Positions 1 through 11,115 are shown, numbered from the stretch's first letter. The stretch is 64,000 bases of DNA from CAYPEL01 sp036479985 (GCA_965224815.1 CBDDAF010000003.1:682001-746000), one strand, 5' to 3'. Notes: generated by a model from the letters alone, not told the origin. Numbers and translations: made by a program.

Positions 1-2
1 TC

Positions 3-641
3 ATGACCAGCACCCGGCAGTCCTTTCGTTTTAATGAAGGCATGACCGTCGTCCAGGAAAATGGCCGTTATGCGATCAACCTTCTGGAACGAAATATCCG
101 GCTCACGGGTTACCCCGCTGAAAACAGTAATACGCTGAGCAGTGCATTCTCATTTGATACGGCAAATATAGCGGATGCGACACACTTTGATTCTTTGTCT
201 GTTCAATACGAAGCCATCCCGGCTGATGTATGCACGGGGACAGCCACACCCACAGGAATAGCTGCACCGACAGCTGCTGTCAGAAATCATCGTTTTGATG
301 TCACTGCAAACAGTCTACGCTGTGGCGGCAATCCACTCGTCGATGGCATCGATGCCATGCAAATTCAATATGGCATCGATACCGATGCTGATTCTATTCC
401 CAATCTCTTTGTCAATGCCACCGATGTGATTGCTGGCATAACGAATCCAGGCACCCCCGACTGGAATAATGTAATTAGTATCCGCGTTGCTATTCTGGTT
501 AATTCCATCAACCAGATTCAGGCGGCTACTAACCGAACCTATGTAGTGCTCGACCGTGCTATTCCTTTTAATGATGGGCTAGCACGACGAGTCTTTACCA
601 CCACTATTCCCTTACGCAACCGGGCAATCAGCAATGTATAA
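3..641 (+). CDS. pilW: Type IV pilus minor pilin PilW, 5'-truncated by window edge
   Basis: The product resembles the part of PilW that follows the N-terminal pilin helix. The motif VVQENGRYAINLLERNIR (about residues 16-33) corresponds to the conserved QENGR-A---L-RDIR segment of PilW. PilW is a minor pilin that primes assembly of the type IV pilus in the inner membrane. No prepilin peptidase site (G/FTLIE) is present, so the true start lies before base 1 and the first Met here is internal. Order and identity of the next genes (pilX, pilY1, pilE) match the minor-pilin operon of pseudomonads. Its stop overlaps the pilX start by 8 bases, which suggests translational coupling. Confidence 0.85.
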   Translation: MTSTRQSFRFNEGMTVVQENGRYAINLLERNIRLTGYPAENSNTLSSAFSFDTANIADATHFDSLSVQYEAIPADVCTGTATPTGIAAPTAAVRNHRFDVTANSLRCGGNPLVDGIDAMQIQYGIDTDADSIPNLFVNATDVIAGITNPGTPDWNNVISIRVAILVNSINQIQAATNRTYVVLDRAIPFNDGLARRVFTTTIPLRNRAISNV

Positions 642-1161
642 CAATCAGAATAATAAACGGCAATCTGGCGCAGTACTGGCTGTTAGCCTTATTTTGCTGC
701 TGATCATGACCATGATCGGTATCAGCGCCATGAGCACAACGACACTTCAGGAAACTTTTTCAGCCAATGCCCAACACAAAGCTACCAGCTTTCAGGCGGC
801 CGAATCTATTATCAAAACCACCTGGGATATCCCAACTATGGGTACTTCAATGGGTGGTGCTAATACAATTATCGCCCCTAATAATTTGTTTGACAGCAAC
901 GCAAACATAGCTGTTAGCACAAACGCAGCTATACAGTATTGCGGGCAAATACCCGGTTCACAACGCACTGCAATGAATGCCGATTTATCGGCAGTCATCA
1001 TCGCTGATCAAGCCTTTGATGTGTGTGGACGGGGCAGTGTCACATTGGCCAATGCAACATCAGTTCATATACATGGCGCGAAAATTCTTGGGCCAGATTT
1101 TGGTGGCTCAACGGGTACTTGCTTACAACTTCCCGCTCCGGTAATACCAGGATTTTGTTAA
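634..1161 (+). CDS. pilX: Type IV pilus assembly protein PilX
   Basis: A 175-residue protein with a basic N-terminus followed by a long hydrophobic helix (about residues 12-33). It has the PilX-type pattern QSGAVLAVSLILLL and then an alanine- and glutamine-rich stretch (FSANAQHKATSFQAAES). PilX is a minor pilin that, with PilV, PilW, PilE and PilY1, forms the priming tip complex of type IV pili. The globular part contains two Cys pairs that could form disulfides. It overlaps pilW and is followed by pilY1 after 57 bases. The family is assigned from the N-terminal helix and position; the C-terminal half is poorly conserved in this family. Confidence 0.85.
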   Translation: MYNNQNNKRQSGAVLAVSLILLLIMTMIGISAMSTTTLQETFSANAQHKATSFQAAESIIKTTWDIPTMGTSMGGANTIIAPNNLFDSNANIAVSTNAAIQYCGQIPGSQRTAMNADLSAVIIADQAFDVCGRGSVTLANATSVHIHGAKILGPDFGGSTGTCLQLPAPVIPGFC

Positions 1162-1218
1162 TTAATAGATATCTTACACATTGTAACGACTGAAAACCCC
1201 ACATGGGGATAGGCAGAC

Positions 1219-1455
1219 ATGATGAAAAACAATCGCATTCGTAAAACGGCAATCTCTTTAGCACTTAGCTTACCGGGCCTGGCTTTAATACCTGGCGCTA
1301 TAGCTGATGACACTGAAATATTCTTTGCAGATAGCCAGGCTAATGTCCCTGCCAATGTGTTATTTATTCTTGACATATCTGCCAGCATGAACGAAAAAAT
1401 TGGCGGAAAGAAAAAATTGGATGTTCTTAAAACTTCATTGAAAAAAGATTCTTGA
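1219..1455 (+). pseudogene. pilY1: PilY1 N-terminal fragment (signal peptide and start of vWA domain), frameshifted
   Basis: This is the first part of PilY1. It has a signal peptide (about residues 1-29, ending GAIA), then VLFILDISASMNE with the MIDAS pattern D-x-S-x-S of a von Willebrand A domain (Asp52). The frame ends in a stop after the run KTSLKKDS. The vWA sequence continues without a gap in another frame (LTEDYPGLNVGLMHFGS at about 1450-1502), then a third frame (SGVDFPVTSLDDL from about 1511), and returns to the original frame at about 1612. Each change equals loss of one base, so together they restore the frame. The first two lie next to a run of A and a run of G. Either the gene is damaged or the assembly has homopolymer deletions here. 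Confidence 0.75.
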
Positions 1456-1611
1456 CTGAAGACTATCCGGGATTGAACGTCGGCCTCATGCATTTTGGTA
1501 GCATGTATCAAGCGGGGTTGATTTTCCGGTCACCAGTCTGGATGATTTGTCGAAACACTGTAGACCCCGATATTCCAGCATGGGCGTACAGTCAGAGAAT
1601 ACACTTAGGAC

Positions 1612-4494
1612 ATGTTAGTTGATAGTTATTTCACTCAAACAGGAAAAACAGCTATTGTACCAACACTGTACGAGGCATATCACTATTTTGATGGTCAATC
1701 AATTACCAGAACTAATAAAAAACCTAAGTACTGGAAAGAAAGTCAAAAGAAATATAAAGGTGATTACTGGATAGCTCATGCAGGATCATATTCACCACCC
1801 TGGGATCCCGAAGCAAACCCAAGAAAAGGTGGAAAATGTTATCAGAACGATGCCGCAAAGAAATTCTTTGGAGGGAGCAACTGTTCAAAAGTTGATATTT
1901 TTCCAAGCACATGTGTGACAAAATACAAGAATCAGGCATCAAAAAAAGTATGTCTGGCTGGCTATAAATATGTTGGTAGTGGTGAAAATAAAAAGAAAGT
2001 ATGTAAAAAAGATAAGGTAACAGTGAAAAACAAGAATACACTGAAATACTGCAATAAAACTGATAAAGGTGCATATAATAAACCAAAATATATTTCTCCT
2101 ATCGCCTATCCTTGCCAGGAAAATTACATTGTCTTGTTATCTGATGGAGAACCTACCAGAAAAGACGATAAAATAAACAAAAATATATCAAAAGATATTT
2201 TTGGTAATGCCGCCTGGAAAAAGAATTGCATAGACATTAAATCTCAGACGAATAGCAGCATTAATAATGTTGGCCGATGTGGTGTGGATTTACTCGAAGC
2301 ACTGAACGATCCTGACAAAGCACCCAAACTACCAATGGACAAAAACGTAACCACCTACACCATCGGTTTTGACCTATCTAAAAATAAAGCAGGTAAAAAC
2401 TACCTGCAATTGCTTGCAAAAGCGGGCGGTGGTAAATATTCAGATGCAAATTCAGCCGACGAACTTGTGGATAGATTTAAAACCATCCTCTCAGAAATCA
2501 ACAAAGAAAATGTCAGCTTTTCATCGCCGACCTTCAGTATCAGTCAGGCTAACAAGCTTTCCTTTGATAGTGATGTTTATATGACCATGTTTGAGCCAAG
2601 CAGCTCACCACGTTGGGAAGGCAATGTGAAAGGCTATTCAATCCAGCATGAAGGTATTTTTGATGTCAATAGTAACCTCGCGGTTGACACAAAAGGACAG
2701 TTTATCGATGGTGCGAAAAGTTATTGGTCATCTACCTCTGACGGCGGTAATGTCCTGGCAGGCGGTGTAGTTAGCAAGTTTAGTGCAAGCCGCAATATTT
2801 ACACCTATACCGGTGCTGGCACGCCAAGCGGTCCGGTCGACATCACTGGCAGCGATCATACGCTACTCAAATCAAACAAAAACCTGACCAACAACATTCT
2901 TGGATTACCAGCCGCCTATACCCCTGCAAATCGTGAAAAACTCATTGATTGGGCAAAAGGAATTGATGTTAATGATGAAAATGGTAATGGCAGCACAACA
3001 GATATAAGACAGCATATTGGTGATCCGTTACACTCAAAACCTGTCGTTCTCTCATACGATAGCAACACCAAGAAGGTCATGTATAACATCACCAATGATG
3101 GTTACTTACATGCTTTCAACGTAACTGGAAATGGTACGGCCTATGGTGATGAAATCTTTGCTTTCATCCCTAAAGAGTTATTACCAAACCTTAAACCACT
3201 GATGGATAACCAGGAAGGCAAGCCAAAAGTTTATGGCCTGGATGGTGACCTGGTCGGTTGGCAAGATGGCTCTAAGTCTTATCTCTTTTTCGGCATGCGT
3301 CGTGGCGGCAGTAATTACTACGCCATGGATGTCTCTAACCCCGACAAACCAAAACTCATGTGGGTCATTCAAGGTGGCGTCACCGCTGGCTTCGAAAAAA
3401 TGGGCCAGTCATGGTCGCGGCCCTCACTCCTGCGGGTCGCTACAGGTGGCACTAATACCATCGTGGTTGCCTTTGGCGGCGGTTATGATGCCAATCAAGA
3501 CAGCGTGACAACGCGAACCGCCGATACCGTCGGTAACTATATCTATATGGTGAATGCCCTGACCGGTAATCGTGTCTGGACGGCCGGCCCTGGTGCTGAT
3601 CTCGATGTTACTTTTGCATACAGCATTCCTTCTGAACTCAGGGCGATTGATCTGGACGGAAACGGCGTCACTGACCGCCTGTACTTTGGTGACATGGGTG
3701 GCCAGGTCTGGCGCATTGATCTGCACGAAACATCTGTGACCAGCACCTCTAAAAAGTACAAACTGGCCAACCTTGCCGGTGATACCGAAGCCACTAACCG
3801 CCGCTTCTTCTACCCACCCAGTGTCGGCATGGCAGACAGTGGTACCAGCCGCTTCCTGGCTGTTGCAATCGGCTCTGGTTACCGTGCACATCCGCTGAAT
3901 ACAGTGATCGATGATCATTTCTACCTGCTTCAGGATACCGATGTGAATGTTGGCGATACAACCATGGACTCGACCGGTACGCTCTTGCCAAGTAGCCTGT
4001 ATAACGCCTCAGCAAATGAAATTGGCAGCGGCATTACCACCTTGTCAAAAGCCACAAGTGGAAAACATGGCTGGTATATCGATCTGCCTGGTAGTGGTGA
4101 AAAGGTATTGAGTCGGCCTTTGATCTTCAACAAACAATTACATTTCAACTCCTACCACCCGGTTGCAAAAAGTGGCGGTGCGGTGGATGTCTGTAAACCA
4201 ACCAAGAGTAACGGCAAAGCTTATGTGCTCAATCTTCTAGATGCGACACCGACCTCGGATATTAATGAAGATGGCAAGATCGATGTTAATGATCGTGCAC
4301 ACGCACTGGAAGAAAATACCATTCCTGCAGATCCTCAGGTCGTCTTTACAACAGCTCAAGATAAAGATGGCGATGGCAAGCCGGATTCTGGACCTGGTGA
4401 CTGTAACAATTACACTGACTTCTGGTCGGGTAAAACGCACACCGCTGGTTCCTGCACGACGGTAGATCGGACTTACTGGGATGAGCAGCAATAA
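1612..4494 (+). CDS. pilY1: PilY1, main part: rest of vWA domain and C-terminal beta-propeller
   Basis: PilY1 is the large tip adhesin and retraction regulator of type IV pili. This 960-residue frame starts inside the vWA domain (GKTAIVPTLYEAYHYFDG, then LLSDGEPT and TYTIGFDLS). It is rich in Cys and Lys over residues 60-220 and then enters the PilY1 C-terminal propeller (IGDPLHSKPVVLSYD, about residue 465). Acidic loops resembling calcium sites are YDANQDS (about 625, at the position of the PilY1 calcium loop), DLDGNGVTD (about 680), DINEDGKIDVND (about 882) and DKDGDGKPD (about 918). The Met at the start of this frame is probably internal: the protein should begin at 1219 if the frameshifts are sequencing errors. 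It is followed by pilE. Confidence 0.85.
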   Translation: MLVDSYFTQTGKTAIVPTLYEAYHYFDGQSITRTNKKPKYWKESQKKYKGDYWIAHAGSYSPPWDPEANPRKGGKCYQNDAAKKFFGGSNCSKVDIFPSTCVTKYKNQASKKVCLAGYKYVGSGENKKKVCKKDKVTVKNKNTLKYCNKTDKGAYNKPKYISPIAYPCQENYIVLLSDGEPTRKDDKINKNISKDIFGNAAWKKNCIDIKSQTNSSINNVGRCGVDLLEALNDPDKAPKLPMDKNVTTYTIGFDLSKNKAGKNYLQLLAKAGGGKYSDANSADELVDRFKTILSEINKENVSFSSPTFSISQANKLSFDSDVYMTMFEPSSSPRWEGNVKGYSIQHEGIFDVNSNLAVDTKGQFIDGAKSYWSSTSDGGNVLAGGVVSKFSASRNIYTYTGAGTPSGPVDITGSDHTLLKSNKNLTNNILGLPAAYTPANREKLIDWAKGIDVNDENGNGSTTDIRQHIGDPLHSKPVVLSYDSNTKKVMYNITNDGYLHAFNVTGNGTAYGDEIFAFIPKELLPNLKPLMDNQEGKPKVYGLDGDLVGWQDGSKSYLFFGMRRGGSNYYAMDVSNPDKPKLMWVIQGGVTAGFEKMGQSWSRPSLLRVATGGTNTIVVAFGGGYDANQDSVTTRTADTVGNYIYMVNALTGNRVWTAGPGADLDVTFAYSIPSELRAIDLDGNGVTDRLYFGDMGGQVWRIDLHETSVTSTSKKYKLANLAGDTEATNRRFFYPPSVGMADSGTSRFLAVAIGSGYRAHPLNTVIDDHFYLLQDTDVNVGDTTMDSTGTLLPSSLYNASANEIGSGITTLSKATSGKHGWYIDLPGSGEKVLSRPLIFNKQLHFNSYHPVAKSGGAVDVCKPTKSNGKAYVLNLLDATPTSDINEDGKIDVNDRAHALEENTIPADPQVVFTTAQDKDGDGKPDSGPGDCNNYTDFWSGKTHTAGSCTTVDRTYWDEQQ

Positions 4495-4530
4495 GGCTTT
4501 ATAACCAACATGCTAAATAAAGGAAAAAAG

Positions 4531-4926
4531 ATGGGTAGTCATAAACTGAAACGAGGTTTTACATTGATCGAACTGATGATCGTTATTGCGATCGTCGCGA
4601 TCCTGGCCAGTATTGCCTACCCGTCTTACCAGAATCATGTGCGTAAATCTAATCGCGTAGAAGGAAAAGCACTGTTGATGCAAATCATTCAACAGCAGGA
4701 ACGGTTTAAAACAGAAAACCTTACTTATGCGGTAGATCTCTCGACAATTGGTGGCGGTTATGCAAATCCAGAAACGACTGAAAATGGTCATTACACTATA
4801 TCGGCTCTAGCCTGTGCAGGTGGTATAACAGTTTGTGTCAACCTGACTGCGGCAGCTGTCGGGATGCAATTAGCTGATGGCAATTTAACACTGAATTCCA
4901 ACAATGCCAAAACAGGTAAATGGTAA
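4531..4926 (+). CDS. pilE: Type IV minor pilin PilE
   Basis: A 131-residue prepilin with a short basic leader (GSHKLKRG) and the prepilin peptidase site G/FTLIELMIVIAIVAILAS. Glu5 of the mature protein is present. The mature N-terminal helix continues to about residue 50 and includes YPSYQNHVRKSNRVEGKALL. Two Cys near the C-terminus (ACAGGITVC) could form the usual disulfide. In the pilVWXY1E operon PilE is a minor pilin of the tip complex. An in-frame ATG seven codons upstream (4510) is less likely, because the AAAGGA ribosome site lies between the two and fits the ATG at 4531. It is the last gene of the operon; a repeat and a terminator follow. Confidence 0.9.
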   Translation: MGSHKLKRGFTLIELMIVIAIVAILASIAYPSYQNHVRKSNRVEGKALLMQIIQQQERFKTENLTYAVDLSTIGGGYANPETTENGHYTISALACAGGITVCVNLTAAAVGMQLADGNLTLNSNNAKTGKW

Positions 4927-4927
4927 G

Positions 4928-5064
4928 GACAAGCTAGTTAGAATCGAACATCTTCTGTAGGAGCGGCTTCAGCCGCGATGGGGATGTGGTGTTCATCGCG
5001 GCTGAAGCCGCTCCTACAGAAATTGCACTGTTCACTATGGCATGATGCACGACACATCAGAGAC
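4928..5064. repeat. REP-like palindromic element, copy 1
   Basis: The core is a long imperfect palindrome (4954-5020): TGTAGGAGCGGCTTCAGCCG, a short loop, then its reverse complement ending CCGCTCCTACA. The same core, with TTTAGCC in place of TTCAGCC, recurs at about 6530 and 8655. All three are followed by related flanks (CACTGTTCAC, ATGACAAGATG, ATCAGAG). The core resembles the REP sequences common in Pseudomonas. Limits outside the core are approximate. Confidence 0.85.
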
Positions 5065-5072
5065 CCCATAAT

Positions 5073-5103
5073 AAAAAAGCCCCGTGATACGGGGCTTTTT
5101 TAT
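5073..5103. terminator. Bidirectional rho-independent terminator
   Basis: A run of A, then the stem GCCCCGT-GAT-ACGGGGC, then a run of T. It can terminate both the pil operon from the left and the convergent VPLPA-CTERM gene from the right. Confidence 0.9.
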
Positions 5104-5122
5104 TACTATTTTCTGAATTTAA

Positions 5123-5809
5123 TCAGGAAACTTTTCGTCTTGCAACGCCAACTAATCCCAGCAACCCGCTACCAAATAACCAAACCGCAGCCGGTACGGG
5201 TACTGCAGAAATATCGCCATCATGCACAGCCCATGCGAACAGCTCATCTGTCTTGGGCCGCTCAAACTGACTCCCGGTACCAAACCTAAACCGCCAGGCG
5301 GATAAAGTATCAGGAGAATATTCTGTCGATGAAAAATAACTGGTTGTTGCTGGTGAACTATCCTGAATATTTGTAAAAAGACTCAGATCAGCATCCATAC
5401 TGCTGGACACAGTATTACCAGCTATACCACTCAGTTCAGTGTAAAACAGGTGACCCATTTCACTGCCGGAACAATCAAATCCGTCCGGTTGGCCCTGGAC
5501 ACTACCGCCAGTACAACTTGGGTCGTCAACTAAAGTTGTTGGTAATCGCCAGCCACTGGAACCACCCACATTCAGACTCGCCGCCCATGCATTGGCACTT
5601 ACCCAGGTCATCCTGCCATCTGTTGCATTGGCACCATCATCAAATGTTGATCCTGCACCGGCATTCGCATTAGATAACCAGGTGATATCCAGATCAGTGT
5701 CATACACAGCTTGACCATTTAGTCGTGTTAAAAGTGCCGCATTAGCCGTGCTGACAACGCCGAATAAAACCATTACAGTTGGAACCAATCTCGAATAAAT
5801 CCTCTTCAT
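5123..5809 (-). CDS. VPLPA-CTERM secreted protein with DUF1566 (Lcl-type) domain
   Basis: A 228-residue exported protein. It has a signal peptide (residues 1-24, ending STANA), a DUF1566-type region (VYDTDLDITWLSNANAG, then MTWVSANAWAASLNVGG and GWRLPTT) and a C-terminal sorting tail VPVPAAVWLFGSGLLGLVG followed by ARRK. The tail is the VPLPA variant of PEP-CTERM signals, which are processed by an exosortase and are usually found on surface or matrix proteins. No exosortase lies in this window. The cargo domain has no known enzymatic role. The gene is convergent with the pil operon and stands alone. A second protein with the same tail is encoded near 10.4 kb. Confidence 0.8.
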   Translation of the reverse strand: MKRIYSRLVPTVMVLFGVVSTANAALLTRLNGQAVYDTDLDITWLSNANAGAGSTFDDGANATDGRMTWVSANAWAASLNVGGSSGWRLPTTLVDDPSCTGGSVQGQPDGFDCSGSEMGHLFYTELSGIAGNTVSSSMDADLSLFTNIQDSSPATTSYFSSTEYSPDTLSAWRFRFGTGSQFERPKTDELFAWAVHDGDISAVPVPAAVWLFGSGLLGLVGVARRKVS

Positions 5810-6088
5810 TTGTTTCCCCTCTCCATTTCAAAGTCCATATACCAGCGGAAAATAATGGCACAAAGATGCAGACCTGACAAGCTACTAGCCAGATTATTCA
5901 TTAGTATTTCAACGATTTACCGTTAAATTGGACAGAGAAAGCGATTGCGATTTAGGAAGCAAAATTATTGTTAGTATTTAATAATGCGGCATAACATACT
6001 GTTAATTAATAATATTAATACTTAATGTTATGCTTTAATAGATTGCCGCAAATGGAAAGCGAAGACTATTAACTAGGTTTATTTATTT

Positions 6089-6481
6089 TTACACTCTTAA
6101 TTTTAAAACAACCATCACAGCACCGAAAACTCCAAGCACCTGGTCTTTTAGACTGTCTCTAATTGAGGGTTGCCAATGCGTCCCAAAATAAGCATCAAAA
6201 CCAAGCTCAAATAACTCCCAGGCCAACGCAATTAGCGCAACCATGCCAATCACCAACAATCGGGATACATTCTGATCATCAATTTTTATCCAGTCTTTTT
6301 CAATCGCATAAGCCAATATGCCTAATACTGATACAGCAGATACGACCCCTCCCACAAAATGCATAATGCTATCAAAATGATTCACCAGGCCATAAATACC
6401 GGTCAATATTGCAACTGTATGCAACGTTATTAACAGTAACGGCAAGCCAAATATCAGTAGCGGGTTTTTCAATGCTTCCAT
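6089..6481 (-). CDS. Small integral membrane protein, possibly DUF2238/YjdF-like
   Basis: A 130-residue protein with four predicted membrane helices (about 8-28, 38-58, 75-95 and 110-128). Conserved-looking polar residues are MHFVGG in helix 2, WELFE at the end of helix 3, and SIRDSLKDQVLGVFGA before helix 4. The H-x-x-GG, WE-x-x-E and D-x-x-D-x-x-G pattern recalls DUF2238/YjdF membrane proteins, whose function is unknown. The gene stands alone between an AT-rich spacer and a REP-like element. The coding call rests on continuous hydrophobic segmentation and these motifs. Confidence 0.6.
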   Translation of the reverse strand: MEALKNPLLIFGLPLLLITLHTVAILTGIYGLVNHFDSIMHFVGGVVSAVSVLGILAYAIEKDWIKIDDQNVSRLLVIGMVALIALAWELFELGFDAYFGTHWQPSIRDSLKDQVLGVFGAVMVVLKLRV

Positions 6482-6509
6482 AAACAGACTTCTCTAAAGT
6501 TTATGGATC

Positions 6510-6639
6510 CTCTGATTAATTAGCGAACATCTGTAGGAGCGGCTTTAGCCGCGATGGGACTGCCGTGTTCATCGCGGCTAAAGCCGCTCCTACAGAACTT
6601 GCATGGTTCACAATGACAAGATGCACGAATTAATCAGAG
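6510..6639. repeat. REP-like palindromic element, copy 2
   Basis: The same core palindrome as copy 1 (about 6531-6596), bounded here by an outer inverted repeat (CTCTGATTAATT on the left, AATTAATCAGAG on the right). This gives a compact unit of about 130 bases. It sits between the small membrane protein gene and the 3' end of acs. Confidence 0.85.
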
Positions 6640-6644
6640 TCTCC

Positions 6645-8585
<1,941 letters not shown>

Positions 8586-8909
8586 AAAATTCTCCTTCGT
8601 AATTAATCTGCCCAGGCAGCCGGATTTAAGAAGTCTCTTAATTAATTAGCAAAAACCTGTAGGAGCGGCTTTAGCCGCGATGGGCCGCAGCAACGTTCAT
8701 CGCGGCTAAAGCCGCTCCTACTGAATTTTCACTGTTCACAATGACAAGATGAACTATTTAATCAGAGATTCCTTAAATTAAGTGATCGAAATGATATGCT
8801 AATTGTAAAGCATACCTTTAATGATTTTAACTCACTACAAATATCATCCCCTCCCCCTCAGGGGGAGGGCCAGGGAGAGGGGATAAAAATAAAAGGCTGT
8901 TGATCTTAA
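8586..8909. repeat. Spacer with REP-like copy 3 and a G/C-rich palindrome
   Basis: This 324-base stretch between acs and the next gene has no coding region. It holds REP-like copy 3 (about 8633-8770, same core palindrome and ATCAGAG end as copies 1 and 2). It also holds a separate C-rich/G-rich hairpin at 8844-8884 (CCCCTCCCCCT, then AGGGGGAGGG) of a kind that occurs as a dispersed repeat in many bacteria. Confidence 0.8.
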
Positions 8910-10049
8910 TTATTCGCTATTATTTTTCTGGTAAGTAATCCGATAAATTCGCCCCGAAAAATCATCCGACACATAAATCTCCCCTTCCAGACCTTCAACC
9001 ACATCCACAGGACGTCCAATCACGTCCTCCTTGTTTTCAAATCCCGAAGCAAATGAACGTTCAGTCACTGCGCCATCAGCAGAAAAATGCAGTGACACCA
9101 CTTCATAGCCATCCTTACGACTACGATTCCAGGAACCATGCAATGCTACCAGGGCAGCATGATGATACTCAGCAGGTAAGCTTTTGTTGCGTAAAAAAGT
9201 AATGCCCAAAGGTGCCACATGCGCCCTAAAACCATGCGCAGGTGACCGGCTCTCTTCAAAGTCTGGATACTCTCTATCACCAAACTCTGGATCCTTCAAT
9301 TTAAACCCATGATGATAAGGCCAACCGTAAAATTCACCTTTAATAATATGATTCAATTCATCCGGCGGCACATCATCGCCAAGATTATCCCGCCCATTTT
9401 CCGTAGCGAACAGTTTGCCTGTCTCCGGTTGCCAGTCAAAGCCAACTGAATTACGCAATCCTTGCGCAAATATTTCAACGTCATCACCGTCAGGTGAAAA
9501 CCGGAGCATGGTTGAACGCCAGGGATGGTCTTCTATACAAACATTACAACTGGAGCCAATCGTCAAATATAATTTATTGTCTGGCCCGGTACGCAAGGTA
9601 CGCGTCCAGTGACCACCGGCTGGAATATTTTCGATAATTGTTTCGCGCGGGCCGGTGATGATTTCCTTTTCACGATCAAACGGCACACGAAACACCGCAT
9701 CGGTTTCTGCCACATACAACCAGCCTTTATAAAAATCCAATCCATGCGGACGATTTAACCCCTTTAAAAGAACACGCCGCGAATCTGCCTGCCCATCACC
9801 ATTGGTGACACGCGACAACCAGATAATCTGGCCTTTAGAAGGCAGACTCGCCAGTAAATTACCTTTGGAAGTAATGCGCAGAAATCTAACCTTTTGCAAG
9901 TCACTCGCAAACACCGACAAACTAAATCCTATCGGCACATTAATACTTGGCTGAATCGCATCAGAGTTAGCACGACCAGCTATTGCCATAACTGTGATCA
10001 GTAAAATTGTCGCCAGTATTAATGGTGGAAAGATTCGAATTTTATGCAT
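8910..10049 (-). CDS. Exported PQQ-type glucose/sorbosone dehydrogenase-like beta-propeller
   Basis: A 379-residue protein with an N-terminal signal or anchor helix (about residues 8-27) and repeated propeller blades typical of the GSDH family. Visible elements are LNRPHGLDFYKGWLYVAE, GPDNKLYLTIGSSCN, FAQGLRNSVGFDWQP, ELNHIIKGEFYGWP and a final GEIYVSDDFSGRIYRI. Family members are soluble periplasmic dehydrogenases that use PQQ to oxidise sugars or aldoses. The substrate here cannot be read from the sequence, and many homologues are uncharacterised. A CNVC pair follows the conserved GSS. No PQQ synthesis genes are nearby. It is monocistronic and divergent from the next gene. Confidence 0.8.
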   Translation of the reverse strand: MHKIRIFPPLILATILLITVMAIAGRANSDAIQPSINVPIGFSLSVFASDLQKVRFLRITSKGNLLASLPSKGQIIWLSRVTNGDGQADSRRVLLKGLNRPHGLDFYKGWLYVAETDAVFRVPFDREKEIITGPRETIIENIPAGGHWTRTLRTGPDNKLYLTIGSSCNVCIEDHPWRSTMLRFSPDGDDVEIFAQGLRNSVGFDWQPETGKLFATENGRDNLGDDVPPDELNHIIKGEFYGWPYHHGFKLKDPEFGDREYPDFEESRSPAHGFRAHVAPLGITFLRNKSLPAEYHHAALVALHGSWNRSRKDGYEVVSLHFSADGAVTERSFASGFENKEDVIGRPVDVVEGLEGEIYVSDDFSGRIYRITYQKNNSE

Positions 10050-10422
10050 GTAACGCTCGAAAATAGATTGCCCAGGAAACGGTGCGCTTCTCTCAGGAGA
10101 TCAGTATCTCTCTTGAATCATTTATCAGCTATACAATTCTATGACAGGAAGAATCATGTCATTTGTTGTCGATATATTTAACGTAAGCCATATCTTTTAA
10201 TATATTATTACCTATTGTTTTATTAAGGTATTATTTCTATCTATTTATATTATAGTCGGTATATTTTACATATATAATAATCAACTCTATTAGATAAACA
10301 CAGTCATACTCATAAATCACCCGCTATCTTGTTGAATTTACTTGATTATTTTCAATCCGTCAAATTTTTGGCTCATTAATTGCTTACTAAAAGTAAGACA
10401 ATTAACTATTTATTGGATCAAC
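10050..10422. other. A/T-rich divergent intergenic region
   Basis: A 373-base spacer between two divergent genes, very A/T-rich around 10190-10290 (runs such as TATATTTACATATATAATA). It must contain the promoters of both flanking genes. I see no RNA gene, convincing terminator or repeat family member in it. Confidence 0.6.
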
Positions 10423-11115
10423 ATGACAAATACCAGCATTACCGCGATTTTGCGTAGCATTATCGCAGCCATCACCGTGGGCCTTAGTCAGACCAGCTAC
10501 GCAGCCAGTCTAGATATAACAACACTACCGACAGAAGATTCTGGGGCCTTCCAATATAACGCCTTTCATCTGGCATCCGGTCATCACGGCATGAGCGGAG
10601 CAGTGCTAGCCTGGTTCGATCTCGGAAATACGGGCAGCGGTAACTGGGATACAGACAGCGGCGTAATAAACTTGAACGTCCAACTCTACACAGATAGCAG
10701 CTTGTTAAATCCTGCAGGTACCGCCACAGCTACCGGCAACTTTAACCTCAACGCTTTCAACGGTCATGACGGTGGGCTGCTCGGTACACTAACCTGGGAT
10801 TTTTCAAATGCCGTCAACACAACACTGCAAAACCTGGCAACAGCAACCATCAGTTTCATCGATGTTAATTATGCAACTTCCAGCGCAGGTTATAACGCCA
10901 ACTCGACTGCTGGCAATGCACTGACTCTATGGGGTGCCGAAGGCCAGTACGATGTGAATACCGGAATGTTTGATACCAACACAACAACCATCGGTATGGA
11001 CATGGTTACGCTGTTCGACGCAAATATTTCTGCTGTACCGGTACCGGCTGCAATGTGGTTGTTCGGTTCAGGGTTATTAATGTTGGCAGGTGTGACAGGC
11101 CGAAAATCAATTTGA
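10423..11115 (+). CDS. VPLPA-CTERM secreted protein of unknown function
   Basis: A 230-residue exported protein. It has a signal peptide (about residues 1-27, ending SYAAS), a beta-rich body full of Asn, Thr and Gly, and the C-terminal tail AVPVPAAMWLFGSGLLMLAG followed by GRK. The tail is a VPLPA-type sorting signal for an exosortase. The body has no recognisable domain; FNLNAFNGHDGGLLGTLTWD suggests a beta-sandwich like that of other CTERM proteins. An in-frame ATG at 10342 would add 27 hydrophobic but irregular residues. The ATG at 10423 gives a clean signal peptide and is preferred. Confidence 0.75.
   Translation: MTNTSITAILRSIIAAITVGLSQTSYAASLDITTLPTEDSGAFQYNAFHLASGHHGMSGAVLAWFDLGNTGSGNWDTDSGVINLNVQLYTDSSLLNPAGTATATGNFNLNAFNGHDGGLLGTLTWDFSNAVNTTLQNLATATISFIDVNYATSSAGYNANSTAGNALTLWGAEGQYDVNTGMFDTNTTTIGMDMVTLFDANISAVPVPAAMWLFGSGLLMLAGVTGRKSI

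Noticed and set aside
3424..4148. Several long minus-strand frames inside pilY1
   Set aside because: They are shadows of the PilY1 propeller coding sequence, with no ribosome sites or domain similarity.
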